NCBI RefSeq assembly: GCF_012489685.1
Contig: NC_080045.1
Coordinates: 9,573,648-9,637,647 of the forward strand
Length of the DNA: 64,000 bases
Origin: Lotus japonicus
Taxonomy: Eukaryota; Streptophyta; Magnoliopsida; Fabales; Fabaceae
Reading direction: 5' to 3'
A program made the position numbers and the translations under genes. A model generated the notes under the pieces. The model did not search any database and was not told the origin of the DNA. It saw only the letters and a program-made list of their open reading frames with translations. Below, piece by piece: positions 23,396 to 34,636 of the stretch (within the stretch, counting starts at the first letter, position 1; each line of letters starts with the position of its first letter).

Positions 23396-24662
23396 TGAAG
23401 GTGTGAAAAACGACTAGAAGGGGGGGGTTGAATAGCGTTTTCAATATAAAAACTTTCCCCTTAAGATTTAAAGTAAATCTTTTCGGTTTCTCTAAGATAG
23501 ATGGTGCAGCGGATAAAGATAGAGAGAAGAGAAAAGCACACAAGTATTTTATCCTGGTTCACTTGATAAATCCCTCAAGCTAATCCAGTCCACCCGTTAA
23601 GGTGATTTCTTCCTTCTTAGAATGAAGGCAATCCACTAATCAGATAATTGTTACAACTGCACTTGAAACCTACAAGTGACTAACAATACACTGACTTAGC
23701 TATCACTAAGATTCACTCTCTTAGTCTTCTCTAGGATCCGATCAACCTTGATCTCCTAAAGGAATCACCACTAAGATTCACTCTCTTAGTCTTCTCTAGG
23801 ATCCGATCAACCTTGATCTCCTAAAGGAATCACCACTAAGATTCACTCTCTTAGTCTTCTTAAGGATACTGACCTACCCGGTCCCTTAAGGAAAATCAAA
23901 CAACTGTTTGAGGTTGGTGTTTACAAAGGTTTGCTTCTAAATAAGCTGAGTGTAAACCAAATAAGAATAGATGAAGAAAGTAGAGGCTTGAATCTTCTCT
24001 TGTATTGCAGCTCTTTGTTTTCTCTCGCTCTTCTCGCTCTCTTAGTCTTTCTTCTTTTCTTCAGCCTTTTATAGTCCAAGGTGCAAAGGATATTTCTGTT
24101 GAGAGAATATGACCGTTGGAGGGCATTTCTGGAACTTCCAGAACCTGCTGTGGCTGAACCTTGGTAGGTAGGCATTTCAGAATAGTACACTGCTCTTGTA
24201 CTTCTCGATAGAGACCTTTGCCTTTAACCATTGACCTCTGATCAGAGTTATGCTTCGTGTTGGAACTTGTGAAGCTTGGTGATCAGAGTCAGAGGGATGC
24301 TTGGATCCTCTGACCTTCGTAACTTCTGCTTCTGGACCTTCAGAGCTTCTGAACCTTCAGAGCCTCTGGTCCCTCAGAGCTTCTGGTCTTCAGATCTTCT
24401 GATCCTCAGATCTTCTGATCCTCTGATCTTCTGATCCTCTGATCTTCAGATCTTCAGATCCTCTGATCTTCTGAACTTCTGATCTTCAGATCCTCTGATC
24501 TTCTGAACTTCTGACGAATATATCTTCTGGTGTCAGAATCAGAACCTGTTTGTCAAAACACTCAAGACAAACATTAGAGTATCATAGTTGTTCATCCACA
24601 AATAAATACTTGTTATCATCAAAACATAGAGTTGTACCACATGACCAAATCTTGATCTAACA
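23396..24662 (-). repeat. 5' LTR of the gag-only copia, complete (1267 bp)
   Basis: On the minus strand it runs TGTTAGATCAAG...CACACCTTCA. Beside it the host sequence resumes as TACGTTTCC, matching unit 1. It is related to, but clearly diverged from, the solo LTR at 28920-30126. It carries the same internal repeat blocks as its partner LTR. Confidence 0.92.
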
Positions 24663-25711
24663 TACGTTTCCTCCTCTTCAATTGCAAGTTCGACATTGGC
24701 TTTCCATTCTTCATGGTTGAAGCTCCATGCCTCACACCCAGTCGTCTGCACCGCTGCACTTGATAACAAAGATGGAGAAAAGGGGGCCAACAATTAACAA
24801 CAACATTGGAGAAAATGGGGTCAGATCAGGAGCATCCTCTTCGGTAGAACACATCTTATTGCAGCCAGCAGCACCCAAACGAAACGAAGAAGCCAAAAAC
24901 CTACAACCACATCTTGTGTTCACTTCCTTCACGAACCAGAGTCGCGTGGAGATCGTGACTCCTTCATTTCGTACGACCACCGAGCAAGAGACGACGATGA
25001 CTTGTTATAGGGAAAGAAGTTTTTTTTAAACTTACAGGAAAGAAGTTAAATATGAAAAAATAATTAATGGGACAGATGTCATTTTTTTTTATTGGAAAAC
25101 AGTAGCAACTGTATGAATGGTACTGTATCTAAGTTTTCCCCGAATCAAAATTACTAAGAGATATAAAGGGTATATTAGAAAGCTAGTAATAATTTTAACA
25201 AAAAACCAGAATATTAATACTATTTCTTAATACATGTGTCAAAACCTTAAAGTAACAAAATTATAGGAATAAAGGGAACATTGTAAAAAAATTAATGCAT
25301 TAAAATGACAATGCTAATTAGTCCTCCCGTCCCCATTTATAAGCATTTTTACCATAGTTAAAAAATTATTTACAATAAATTTCTCTAGAGTTTATTCTTC
25401 TATTAACTATCATAGATTACCCTTACAGTTTTATAAAAAATTTCAAATTTAACTAATTTCTCTCTCTATTTTAACTATTTGTTTAAATTTCTATCCATGT
25501 TAAAAACTTTTCAAAATCACATCATCGCTTCCATGTTAAACATGAGGGTAATTTTAGGAAAAATATTAATTGTTTCATTGATATATTATAAAGTGAGTTA
25601 TATTTACGATAAGAAAAAAATCTTAACATGTTACTTATTCATAGAGACTAGGAGTACTAATTATATCGTGCAATGAAAATATATCGTTTGGTTCTTTAGA
25701 TATAAAACTTA

Positions 25712-25890
25712 ATTAACCACAAGTGGGGAATGTGCATTTCCTTAAGGGATTTCATCTAGGCTTCTGGCCCGGGTTCGATCCGGTCTGAGGTAAAAAATAA
25801 TACATTTGTGGTCAGGGACTTCACTACTGTATCCCGAGCCAGATTAGTCACGTGGGGTCTTTTTCTCCCGTGGAGACTGGTGGCCAAAGG

Positions 25891-25895
<5 letters not shown>
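25712..25895 (+). mobile_element. tRNA-derived SINE (unit 2)
   Basis: The duplicate of the SINE at 13325-13502, with B-box GGTTCGATCC at about 25772 and a following (AT)n tract to about 25940. It differs from unit 1 by a few bases. Confidence 0.65.
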
Positions 25896-25944
<49 letters not shown>

Positions 25945-26036
25945 ACTTAATTAAATATATACATAATTTAATATTTTATTTCATCTTACTGATGAAGATT
26001 TAATTTAATAATGTTAATAAATATGTCAAAAGGCTT

Positions 26037-26355
26037 TGGACTGGGCGAGACTCCAGGGTCCCTCGCCCAGGAGCGCTGGCCTAGGGCGATGAGCGGACTA
26101 GGGACTTGGGCCTTCATCCCGGAGGCCCAACTGGCCCATTAGGATGATTTAGAGGCGCTAAGCCCAACTCCTCCAACTATAAATAGGGGAGGGATACCAA
26201 TTGTAAAGGACTCTTGGCTAATTTGTGAGAAAACAAGATTGGAATTTAGTTATTCTCTCTCTAAAGCGGTTACGCTCTCACTTTCCCAAGGAATCTCACA
26301 TCACGTTCCTCACACCTTAGGTACTATACCTCATCTCAATGTTCATGAAGGAACA
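26037..26355 (+). repeat. 5' LTR of the Tat-like gypsy element
   Basis: 319 bp, nearly identical to the 13647 copy and close to the 34637 copy. It contains a TATAAATAG box near 26177 and is followed by TGGCGCCGTCTGTGGGGAT. Confidence 0.8.
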
Positions 26356-26501
26356 TTTGGCGCCGTCTGTGGGGATCGGTAGATTTCGATTCCCGGACTA
26401 CGTGGATTGCAATTGGATTTAGAGAAGTTCAATTCTCTGTGTGAATTTTCTTCAGTTTTTAGTTTTTCGCCTGAAGTTCTTCGGTTCACTAACCAAGATC
26501 G

Positions 26502-27548
26502 ATGGAGACACGTCGTCAACGACGCGACAAAGATCAGGAGCGGCAGCGCGATTCGCCTGACGCCGCGTGAGGCAGGCCGCGACGCGAGCAAGTTCGCCAT
26601 GAAGAAACCGATCAGTTAACTCCTCCTCCACCACCACCTCCACCTCCTTCTCCAACGCCTTCGTTAACTTCTCCGCCAACTTCACCGGAGCAGCAGAGAT
26701 CACCAGCGCACTCACCCGGAGCTTCGGGAGAGGAGAATCCGGCACCTCAGGAACCGATCTCTGGCCAAGATTTGAGGCGCTTGATCCGTAGTGTTGATGA
26801 TATACGGCAGCGAAACGATTACTTACAAGAACAGCTAGAGTATTATCGTTCCGAGCAGCAGGATGAAGGGGAGCGCGAAGCAGAAGCCGTGGCTGAATTT
26901 GAACCGTTCTCAGCGGCAGTAAGAGAGGTTGCCATACCAGATAACATGAAGAATATTGTCCTTGAGACATACAGCGGGAAAGTTGATCCCAAGGAGCACC
27001 TGCTATATTTCAATACAAAAATGGTGATCAGTGCCGCTTCTGACGCTGTGAAGTGCAGGATATTTCCAGCTACGTTCAAAGGCACAGCCATGGCGTGGTT
27101 TACCACGCTACCTCGAGGATCCATCACTAATTTCCGGGACTTCTCATCAAAATTCCTCGTCCAGTTTTCCGCCAGTAAAACCAAGCAGGTGACAATTGAG
27201 GATCTCTACAACGTCCGCCAATCCGAGGGAGAGACTCTGAAGCAGTATGTAAAATGATTCAGCGCGGCGTTAGTCAAAATTGAAGAGTCACAGCCGCACG
27301 CCTGTGAGCGTGCCTTCAAGAACGGGTTGCAGCCGGGGAAGCTGAATAGCAAGTTAAGCCGCAAGCCGGCTCGGTCCATGGCGGAGATCCAGACGCGAGC
27401 AAACACCTACATCCTGGACGAGGAGCATGATGCTTTCAAGCGAAGGCGCACGAAAAAGGAGAAGGACGGCAAACAGGGGACGCTTTGCCAAGAGAAAAAC
27501 GGAATAAGGAGAGGGGAGAGGGCAGCAAAAAGCGAGACAGGAAGGTGA
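26502..27548 (+). pseudogene. Gypsy gag of the full-length element, one in-frame stop
   Basis: The Gag capsid region is open at 26772-27257 (161 aa, ending LKQYVK), then a TGA stands where neighbouring sense codons imply Arg. The frame reopens to about 27548. The same TGA is in the 14866 copy, so it predates the tandem duplication. The N-terminus has a Pro-rich tract (about 26624-26660) and needs a frameshift to join the ATG at 26502. Unless the stop is read through, full-length Gag is not made. Confidence 0.75.
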
Positions 27549-27760
27549 GGACAGGAGAGAAGGCTGCGAAGGAGCCATTGTACCCTAAGAGAGAAAATTT
27601 TGAGTGCCGCAGGCGTGGCATCAAGCTAACCCTCGCCGGCGAGAGGAGTCAGGTAAGAGTCTTAATGCACATTTGACGGAGTTGCTTCGTGAGGTCGGCA
27701 ACCCACGCGGTTGAGGAAGGCGAGAAATAGGCCGACCCGCCCCGAGTGGCGTTGGATAAA

Positions 27761-28924
27761 ATGAACTGGTGCGAGTGTCACCGTTTGGCAGGCCATGACA
27801 CAGGAGATTGCTTTAACCTGAAGAACGAGATTGAGAGGCTCATTCGAGCGGGACGATCGCAGATGAACGACCGTGGCGATTGGTGGAATGGAGAACGACA
27901 GTAAGGGAACTGGTACAGAGGGGGCCGTCAGCAGGATGAGCGCAGGCGAGATGACCGCCGACGCACGCCAACCGCTGACAAAAAGGAAACACTAGCAACA
28001 AGGAAGAAGGGGGCGGAAGAAACCTTTAATAAAGACCTTGAGCCGCCAGTTGGGACAATAAACACAATCGCGGGTGACTTCGGCGGGGGCGGAGACACAG
28101 CGTCGGCAAGGCGAAGGCACGTGAGAGCAGTGACATTAGTGCAACAGTATGAAACTCCATTCGGTTTCCAACATCCAGATATTGTGATATTGTCGGCAGA
28201 TTTCGAAGGGATAAAGACACACAAGGACGATCATGTGGTTGTAATGATAAGGATTAACAGTTTTAATGTACAGCGGGTTCTTTTGGACCAAGGGAGCTCC
28301 GCTGACATCATCTACGGAGATGCTTTTGTTCAATTAGGATTGACGGACAAAGATTTGATGCCCTACACAGGAACGTTGGTAGGCTTCTCGGGCGAGCAAG
28401 TCTGGGTACACATATATGTAGATCTGGACACAGTCTTTGGTATCAACGATAACGCCAAGCTACTCCGCGTAAGGTATCTTGTATTGCAGGTTGTGGCATC
28501 CTACAACGTCATCATTGGAAGGAACACACTCTATCGCCTCTGTGCAGTAATTTCGACGGCACACCTGACGGTGAAATATCCGCTGATAAGTGGAAAAGTG
28601 GGAAAGATTGTAGTTGATCAAAGAAGGGCGAGAGAATGTTACAACAACTGTCTCAACCTGTATGGAAAGAAAGGAGCTGGCGAGGGACACAAGTGTCTTG
28701 AGGTTGAGGTCATCCAAGGTAACCAAGGCAGGCAAGGGGAATCGAAGCACGGGGTTGACACGAAGATAGCAAGATCAGGGAGCAACAAAGGACAGGTCAG
28801 GATAGATGGCAGGACGGGCAAGGATGGACAGTTCACGGACGCTCATGCAGAGGAGCGTTGGGCAAGTGTGATCGCAGATTTAGAAGCATATAAATTCAGC
28901 AGGGGTGTTGGCGATCGAGTGTAA
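27761..28924 (+). pseudogene. Gypsy zinc knuckle and aspartic protease region
   Basis: A nucleocapsid knuckle of the form CECHRLAGHDTGDC starts near 27770. After a stop at about 27903, a separate open frame (28121-28924, 267 aa) carries the retropepsin core LLDQGSSADIIYGDAF with catalytic Asp near 28288 and the flap-side ILE-type segment YNVIIGRNTLYRL. This is the only one of the three protease copies without an internal stop. It runs into the solo LTR at 28920, which cuts the frame. The protease fold itself looks intact, but it is not linked to a readable Gag. Confidence 0.7.
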
Positions 28925-30126
28925 GATCAAGTTTTGATCTAGTAGTACAACTCTATGTTTTGATGATTACAAGTTAACCTTTTGATATGAACAATTGTGG
29001 TACTCTAACGTGTTTTTCTGAGTGTGCTATTAACAGGCTCTGACCTCTATTCAATCTCACACAAATCAGAAGCATTGTGCTTAAAGAGTGTCCCAAGCAA
29101 CGCTTTCGCATTCACCATGTTCAGTATGAACAGTGGAAAAGCGTCAGAAGTTCTGAAGTTATACAAACTCTGATGTGGACTCAGTCACTAGAAGTTCTGA
29201 AGATCCAGAAAGTCTGATAACCAAGAAACACTGAAGGCTCAGATACTCTGATGGTGTAGAAGACTCTGAAGATCCAGAAGCTGATTAGTGAAATTCTGAT
29301 GTCCAGAAGCAAGATACTCTGAAGACCATGTACTTCCCTCTGAGTTCAGAATCAGAAGAAACAATGGTCAGAGGATCTGGGCTTTCCCTCTGACTCTGAT
29401 CAACCGGCTTCACAAGTTCCAACATGAAGCTTTCCCCTGATCGGAAGTCTCCTAGGTTTAAAGGTCAAGTCGCTATCTAAGTACAAAAGCAACTGTACCT
29501 TCCTGACGACCTACCTAACAGTCTCAGACACAGCAGAAGCTGGATTTTCCAGAACTGCCCTCCAACGGTAGCATTTCCCTTGCAACGCTCAACCCTAATC
29601 CTTGGAGTATATAAAGAGGCTGAAGACTGAAAGAAGCGGCTAGAAGCATTCACATACGCGCAAGACAAATTCAAATTCTTCTAAGCTTTCTTTCATCTGA
29701 AATTCATTGAGTTTACTATTAGCTTTTTAGAAGCAAATCTCTTGTAAACAATTCTTTGATAAACAGTTTGTTTAGTTCCTTTAGGAGATCAAGGTTGATC
29801 GGATCCTAGAGAAGACTAAGAGAGTGAATCTTAGTGTGAGCTAAGTCAGTGTAATTGTTAGTCACTTGTAGGTTTCAAGTGCAGTTGTAACTCTTACCTG
29901 ATTAGTGGATTGCCTTCATTCTAAGAAGGAAGAAATCACCTTAACGGGTGGACTGGAGTAGCTTGAGTGATTCATCAAGTGAACCAGGATAAAATCCTTG
30001 TGTGTTTTTCTATCTCTTATCTTTAGCACTTAAGTTCTCGAAAGATTTGTCAAAATCTTTAAGGTGGAAGCTTTATCTTGAAAACGTTATTCAAACCCCC
30101 CCTTTCTACCGTTTTTCATACCTTCA
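28920..30126 (+). repeat. Solo copia LTR with 5-bp target duplication
   Basis: A 1207-bp sequence TGTAAGATCAAG...CATACCTTCA flanked on both sides by TCGAG (28915-28919 and 30127-30131). Unit 2 shows the empty site (GCGATCGAGCCCAGG near 16530). It is homologous to the LTR at 23396-24662 but diverged and in the opposite direction. It includes the CTAAGAGAGTGAATCTTAGT block once rather than tandemly. It is a clean solo LTR left by LTR-LTR recombination. Confidence 0.93.
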
Positions 30127-30131
30127 TCGAG

Positions 30132-30266
30132 CCCAGGGTCACGGTTAGTCAAGAGAGACACTTAGAGAAGCTGGTAGAGGACAACTTTGACCTCTTCAGC
30201 TGGAGCTCAAAAGACCCAGAACTCTGGGACCTGCCGATGTTCAGGAAACAAAGTCTTTTGAATTGA
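30132..30266 (+). pseudogene. Stub of gypsy reverse transcriptase N-terminus
   Basis: Encodes RHLEKLVEDNFDLFSWSS, which resembles the start of the gypsy RT region (L...DLFAW-type motif), then stops after about 30 codons. The RT catalytic core is gone. This marks the deletion point that made the element non-autonomous, and it is next to the breakpoint used by the tandem duplication (about 30266). Confidence 0.6.
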
Positions 30267-30299
30267 GGGCGAGATGAGCAAAAGGGAACACGATTAAGG

Positions 30300-30630
30300 G
30301 AATGGATCAACGAATCGTCCAACAGGGCAGCGGCGAGAAAATATATAATAAGGCGCACGAGCGGTCTAAGGACAAGAAGAAGGTGAGGAAAAGGAGCCCA
30401 GTGAGTCGTCGCCCGGGTAAAGCAAAAAGAGAGTCAAAATATTGGAAGCCTGTGGGTTCGGTAGTTTTGAAGCCAGCGACGTCCAAGCGCGACAAGAAGA
30501 AGGGCAAGATAGGAGAAGTTCGTCACTGTCACGAGGCGGGCATGGAAGGAAGCCAGCCCAAAAACAACAATGAGTGGCTAGCGAGCACGTCGGGCTCGAA
30601 AGATGTGGTGATGGGGATGATACTTTGACC
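30300..30630 (+). pseudogene. Possible integrase C-terminal remnant
   Basis: A basic open frame (30302-30628, 108 aa) with GSVVLKPATSKRDKKKGKIG, which vaguely resembles the end of gypsy integrase (GDLVL...GKL). It is rich in Lys/Arg with no catalytic residues. It could also be chance coding in a purine-rich stretch. Confidence 0.35.
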
Positions 30631-30856
30631 CGAGGGGCTAGGAGTGGAAAGCAGGGTCGAGGACGCAGCAAAGGAAGCAGGAACGAGGACACAACAACAA
30701 AACCAAAAAATAGGACCAAAAATAAAGATGCACTCTTTTTCTCCGCCACGAGAGTTTTTTAATGAGGCATCCCTCCCATGCAAAATTTTTTACAAATCAA
30801 ATACAAAGGATATTCTCAAGTAATACTCCTAGCTGGACTACAATACGACGGTCGCT

Positions 30857-31075
30857 CAGTGGGAAAAATTCCCCGAAGGTGGCGATCCCACCACGACCTT
30901 GATGTCTGGGGATCGCTCCGAGAAAGTCCGACGCGAACCGCTGCTACCCAGATAGCAACTCAACTAACATGTCACGTTCGCCCGGTGGGAAAAATTCCCT
31001 GAAAGTGGCAATCTCAACACGACCTTGATGACTGGGGATTGCTCCGGAAAGTCTGGCGCGAATCGCTGACCTCTC
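30857..31075 (+). repeat. Direct repeat in the gypsy 3' untranslated region
   Basis: Two diverged copies, about 120 bp apart, of a block starting GTGGGAAAAATTCCC and containing CACGACCTTGATG and GGGGATYGCTCC (about 30859-30945 and 30979-31070). A shorter pair, CCCCGAAATATGGGC, follows at 31136 and 31163. No function is assigned. Confidence 0.75.
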
Positions 31076-31951
31076 GTTGGTGATGTGTGCGGGTAGGCTC
31101 CTTGTCTGAGGACAAGCAGTTTATCCCAAAAGTCTCCCCGAAATATGGGCAAACGAGACCTCCCCGAAATATGGGCGAGAACAAAAACTAGGCATAAGTC
31201 TGGGTAAACCTATATGGTCATTGGGTCCCTCGCAACTGTAAGCCCTCGTCGGGATAAAACTGGTGAGGCCGCACCTGCTCTTACGGGAAATATTGGTGTG
31301 AAGGAGAAAGCCTCAGTCCAAGGTTGAGCTAAAGTCCTAGTTTCGCTAGCACACATTCAAAATCGCTACACGAGCACAAAATACAAAGCCCGAAGAGCAC
31401 AAGGGCGCGAACGAGGAGAGAAATGGACAAACGAAATCGCAGCAAATTTTCATTAAATAACGTGGCGTGATATTAATTACAAAAAAAGAGGTAAGAGAAA
31501 AATCAGTACAAAATATTCACACTACATTAACGTCTTCTGCTTCCCTTGCATTTTCAGCGACCGCGAAACATGCAGCATTGAAGCCCGGGGATCGTCCGGG
31601 CCGACCAATCCGTGGGGGGTGATCTTCTTGAAGGCTCTCGTCCCGCTGAGGTCAATCCCCTCTTAAAGATATTGAACTTGAGCTTTGGTGAGGAAAAAAA
31701 CCGCGACCACGCTCTTCCACGGCCTCAACAGCAGCCCTGGCCGCCGACCTTGCCCGGAGAGTTTTGGCCTCGGAATTTGCACGGTATTCCGCGTCCGCAA
31801 CAACTTTGGCCTTTGTTTCCAATTCAGATCTCACCTCAGCGAGAGATTCGTTCGTCGACCCCAACTCACTACGAAGGAACGCGATCTCTTTGTCTTTGAC
31901 AAGGCAAGCAGCCTTGCTCGCGGCGATCGCCTCGGCCTTTGCCTTCAGTTC

Positions 31952-33978
31952 CTACTGCAAATCGTCCCGCTCGTCCTCCAGTTCCTCCGTTCTACTTTCA
32001 CAAGCAGACAAGTCAGCCTCGCGATAACTCATCTCGATACCCAAATTGTTCAATTTAGTCATTTGGGCCGCTACCTGGGTCAGCAACTTGTCACGCTCGC
32101 CATGCGCTTTGAGTGTAGCGTGGCGATAACCCTCATCCCTCTGACGAAGCTCTTCAACTTCAGCGGTTGTGGCTGAGTCTTGTGACAGCTTGGCGAAGAG
32201 ACACCCTGCACGCAAAAGGCTCGAGATGGCTTCTCGCGCCACTCCATCAAGGTCAGGATTCTCAGTTCCTCTCATGCTGCCAAGAAAAGGGTCAGTTAGC
32301 ATAAAGTCGACAGGGGAGGGTTGTTGATTTGAAACAAAGCACGTCTGCCCATCAACAATCGGATGGCTATCAGTAGGGGAAGAAAGGCGAAGCGGAAGCA
32401 GGGCGGTGGGGGTTTGGTCTCCACTGCCGTGACTCATGGTGGAAATGAGGGAGGCCCTAGGTGGGCTTGCCCCGACTTGATGACATGAATGGTCAGGAGA
32501 AAGGGTCGTTTGGGGAGCACCAGAGGGAACGTCTTCAGAAGCATGCTGATCAACGATGACTTCCTCAGGAAAGAGCGAGGACTCCACATTGCCCGTGGGG
32601 TTTGGCTTTTCCCGGCCCACCAGGTCTTGGCGAGGGGCAGATGTTTCGCCAGCCCTGGGTCTCTTGGTTTTCTCCTTCTTCTTTTTTGACTTTTGAGGCA
32701 GGGGAGTCGCGACCCTCGACTTTACATCTGTGCCAGGGGTGACCCTTTTGGATTTTTGGGATTTTCTTGTTGGGGAAGGTTGGTCAGCATCGCCGGTGGA
32801 CATCGGAGCCGGCTTGTCAATCTCCAGTGGAAGGATGGAGTCTGGTATTGGCTCGCCAGACCCCGTGGCAACGACGTTTGGGGTCGTAACGACCGTTCCA
32901 GAAGGGGCAGCACCGGATCTTTTGGTCCGTTTCTTTAGAGGGGAGGCGGCGACCTCGGCATCAGCATCCGCGACAGCACGTTTCCTCTTAACCCCGTTAG
33001 TATTAAAGACGGGAGGAAACTCAAGTGAGTCAGCAGCTAGGGCGCGCTTGAGCGCGACTTCAGTAAAGTTCATCCCTCATAGAAATGAGCAGAGGGTGTT
33101 TTTGCGAGCGGCTACAAGCAGCTGAGAGCACTCAAGGATGGGGAGCCCAGCGAAAAAGCCAAGGATGGCTTTATCTTCATCGCTCAGCGATGTGTCGGAA
33201 GGCGGCGGGACGTCGCAAGGACTCTTGGTCCAATAGAAAGGGACTGAGCAGTCACGTCCCGGCTGGTGAAAGCTTCAGGGTAGGTAGGATGTACGAGTAT
33301 TCAGAAATACCGGCGCCCAGGTTCCTTCTTTACGTTGCTCTTGTAAGGGTAGAGGCGCTACCGGCCCGTACGAGATTTTAGAGAGACCCACCCAGGAGTT
33401 GGAGTCTTCAGGGATTTTGGCTCCATGCCGTAGAAGTAAAAGAAATGGGAGGTTTTTGCTTCAAGACCGACGGCGTCGCAGAGAATCTCAAAGCACCGAA
33501 CGAAAGCCCAAGCGTTCAAATGAAGTTGGCTTGGGGCAATATTGATTTCCCTCATAACCTGGCAGAGGAAAGGGGAGAAGGGTAGTTTGATCCCCAGGTC
33601 AAGGAAGAAATACTTGTAAACATAAAAAAAAGTGGGGTTGCTTGTTCGATCGTGCGGTGCTGCCAGGGATGACGGATTTCCAAGCCCCAACCGGTGATGA
33701 GGACATCTTCGAGGCACTTCTCGCGGCAAAGCCCGCCGGCTTGGCAGGCTGTCTCGGCAATAGACTTATCGGTGGACTGCTCAGAAGGTTGGCAGATGGC
33801 CTCCTGAGTGGGGTCTTGAGTTATGGACTGGGGTAAGGTGGCGAAGATTTGGTGCCAGAAAGCGTTCCTTTCATTTTCAATAAGGGGAAATCCCCCAGGG
33901 GGGTGTTAGCCGGAGAAGGAGATGCGGGAGCGGCGCTGCGAGATCGAGAGGATCCTTTGGTGCGGCGTTGGGGAGTCA
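31952..33978 (-). pseudogene. Antisense gene of Tat-type gypsy element (putative gypsy-type transposase domain family)
   Basis: Minus-strand coding pieces lie between pol and the 3' LTR. The start region near 33978 encodes MTPQRRTKGSSRSRS. A middle piece (33729-33358) has LPFSPFLCQVMREINIAPSQ and NAWAFVRCFEILCD, characteristic of the plant 'putative gypsy-type transposase' domain. A final open piece (33073-31952, 373 aa) is charged, Ser/Pro-rich, then coiled-coil. At least one frameshift (near 33880) and breaks near 33350-33080 separate them, so the gene is probably dead. Known: Tat elements carry such antisense ORFs of unknown function. Confidence 0.65.
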
Positions 33979-34636
33979 TTTTTGCTGGGAGGAAGGATAA
34001 GGATGGGAAAGGAAGGGGGTGCTATTTGTCAATTTCAACAGATTGTAGGAATTCCAAAAGTGGTGAATGAGTGAGGGAAGGAGATTTTAAAAGATGGGAT
34101 AAGCAGCGATTGGGAAATCGTGCCTCATCATGGCAAAGGTGGAATGATCACTTAAGGGAGTGTGGCACGGATTTCGGGGAACGAAGGCAGCGCATTAAAT
34201 GAAAAGTCACAACGGTTGAAGCTTATTGGTTTGAATTCAAATTGTCAGGCTCTACCACGATTTGAAGGGACGTTTCAAAGGTAGTGGTTGAGATTCCATG
34301 GATTTGCTGACCTTTGTGTCACCTCAGGGCGCAACGCGTGGTGCAGGCTCGACACATGTCAAAAAGTTACGGTTCAGGGCACGTGCGTAACTATGGCGGG
34401 GCGAGCAGATCCAGCATCATCGCCGCAAGCTCACTTGTGGACTCGCGCCGCCAGGGGAGCGTGACAAGGCGCTCAGAATTTTAAATTTTTAAGCTTTAAA
34501 TTACCAAGCCATGTTGGCAATTGCTCTTTATTTCTGTACCTTACTTTTTAGCACTAGTTAGCTTCTTGTGGCCATCACCTTATTTCTTCTGTTTAAAAGA
34601 CATACTTAGCTCTCATGCTTCGAGCTCGGTGTCTTG

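Larger units (their letters stand above)
19789..24662 (-). mobile_element. Gag-only Ty1/copia element (SIRE/Maximus-like), young
   Basis: A non-autonomous LTR retrotransposon on the minus strand. It has an intact LTR at 23396-24662, primer site TGGTATCAGAGCG (initiator tRNA-Met), a gag-like ORF, a polypurine tract AAAAAGGGGGAGAT beside the other LTR, and a 3' LTR truncated at 19789. Internal length is only about 2.5 kb, and no protease, integrase, RT or RNase H is present, so it would depend on enzymes from a related full element. The shared LTR part (1087 bp on each side) appears identical, implying recent insertion, after the tandem duplication because unit 1 lacks it. Confidence 0.9.
19516..25141. 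mobile_element. Mutator-like element, unit 2 copy, split by a copia insertion
   Basis: The same GGGAAAACTTAGATACAGTA left arm and GTTTTCCCC right arm as the unit 1 copy, flanked again by AATCAAAA words. A copia element occupies 19789-24662. At the left junction about 10 bp present in unit 1 (GCTACAGAGT) are missing, so the insertion edge was later deleted. Removing the insertion restores the 758-bp structure minus those bases. Confidence 0.85.
7599..27514 (+). repeat. Tandem segmental duplication, unit about 7.5 kb
   Basis: Unit 1 (7599-15124) and unit 2 (15125-about 27514) match base for base with few differences. The offset is 7526 bp until a retrotransposon inserts in unit 2 at 19789-24662, after which the offset becomes 12389. 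A third partial copy continues from about 27515 and merges into the full gypsy element ending at 34955. The recurring breakpoint is where gypsy sequence GGGCGATA joins host-like TTAAAGTATTGG (near 9149 and 16675). In the third copy the gypsy sequence continues normally there (about 30266). So the duplicated segment is host DNA plus the gypsy LTR-gag-protease half. Confidence 0.9.

Noticed and set aside
31612..32176. Plus-strand frames in the gypsy 3' region
   Set aside because: Shadows of the minus-strand antisense gene.
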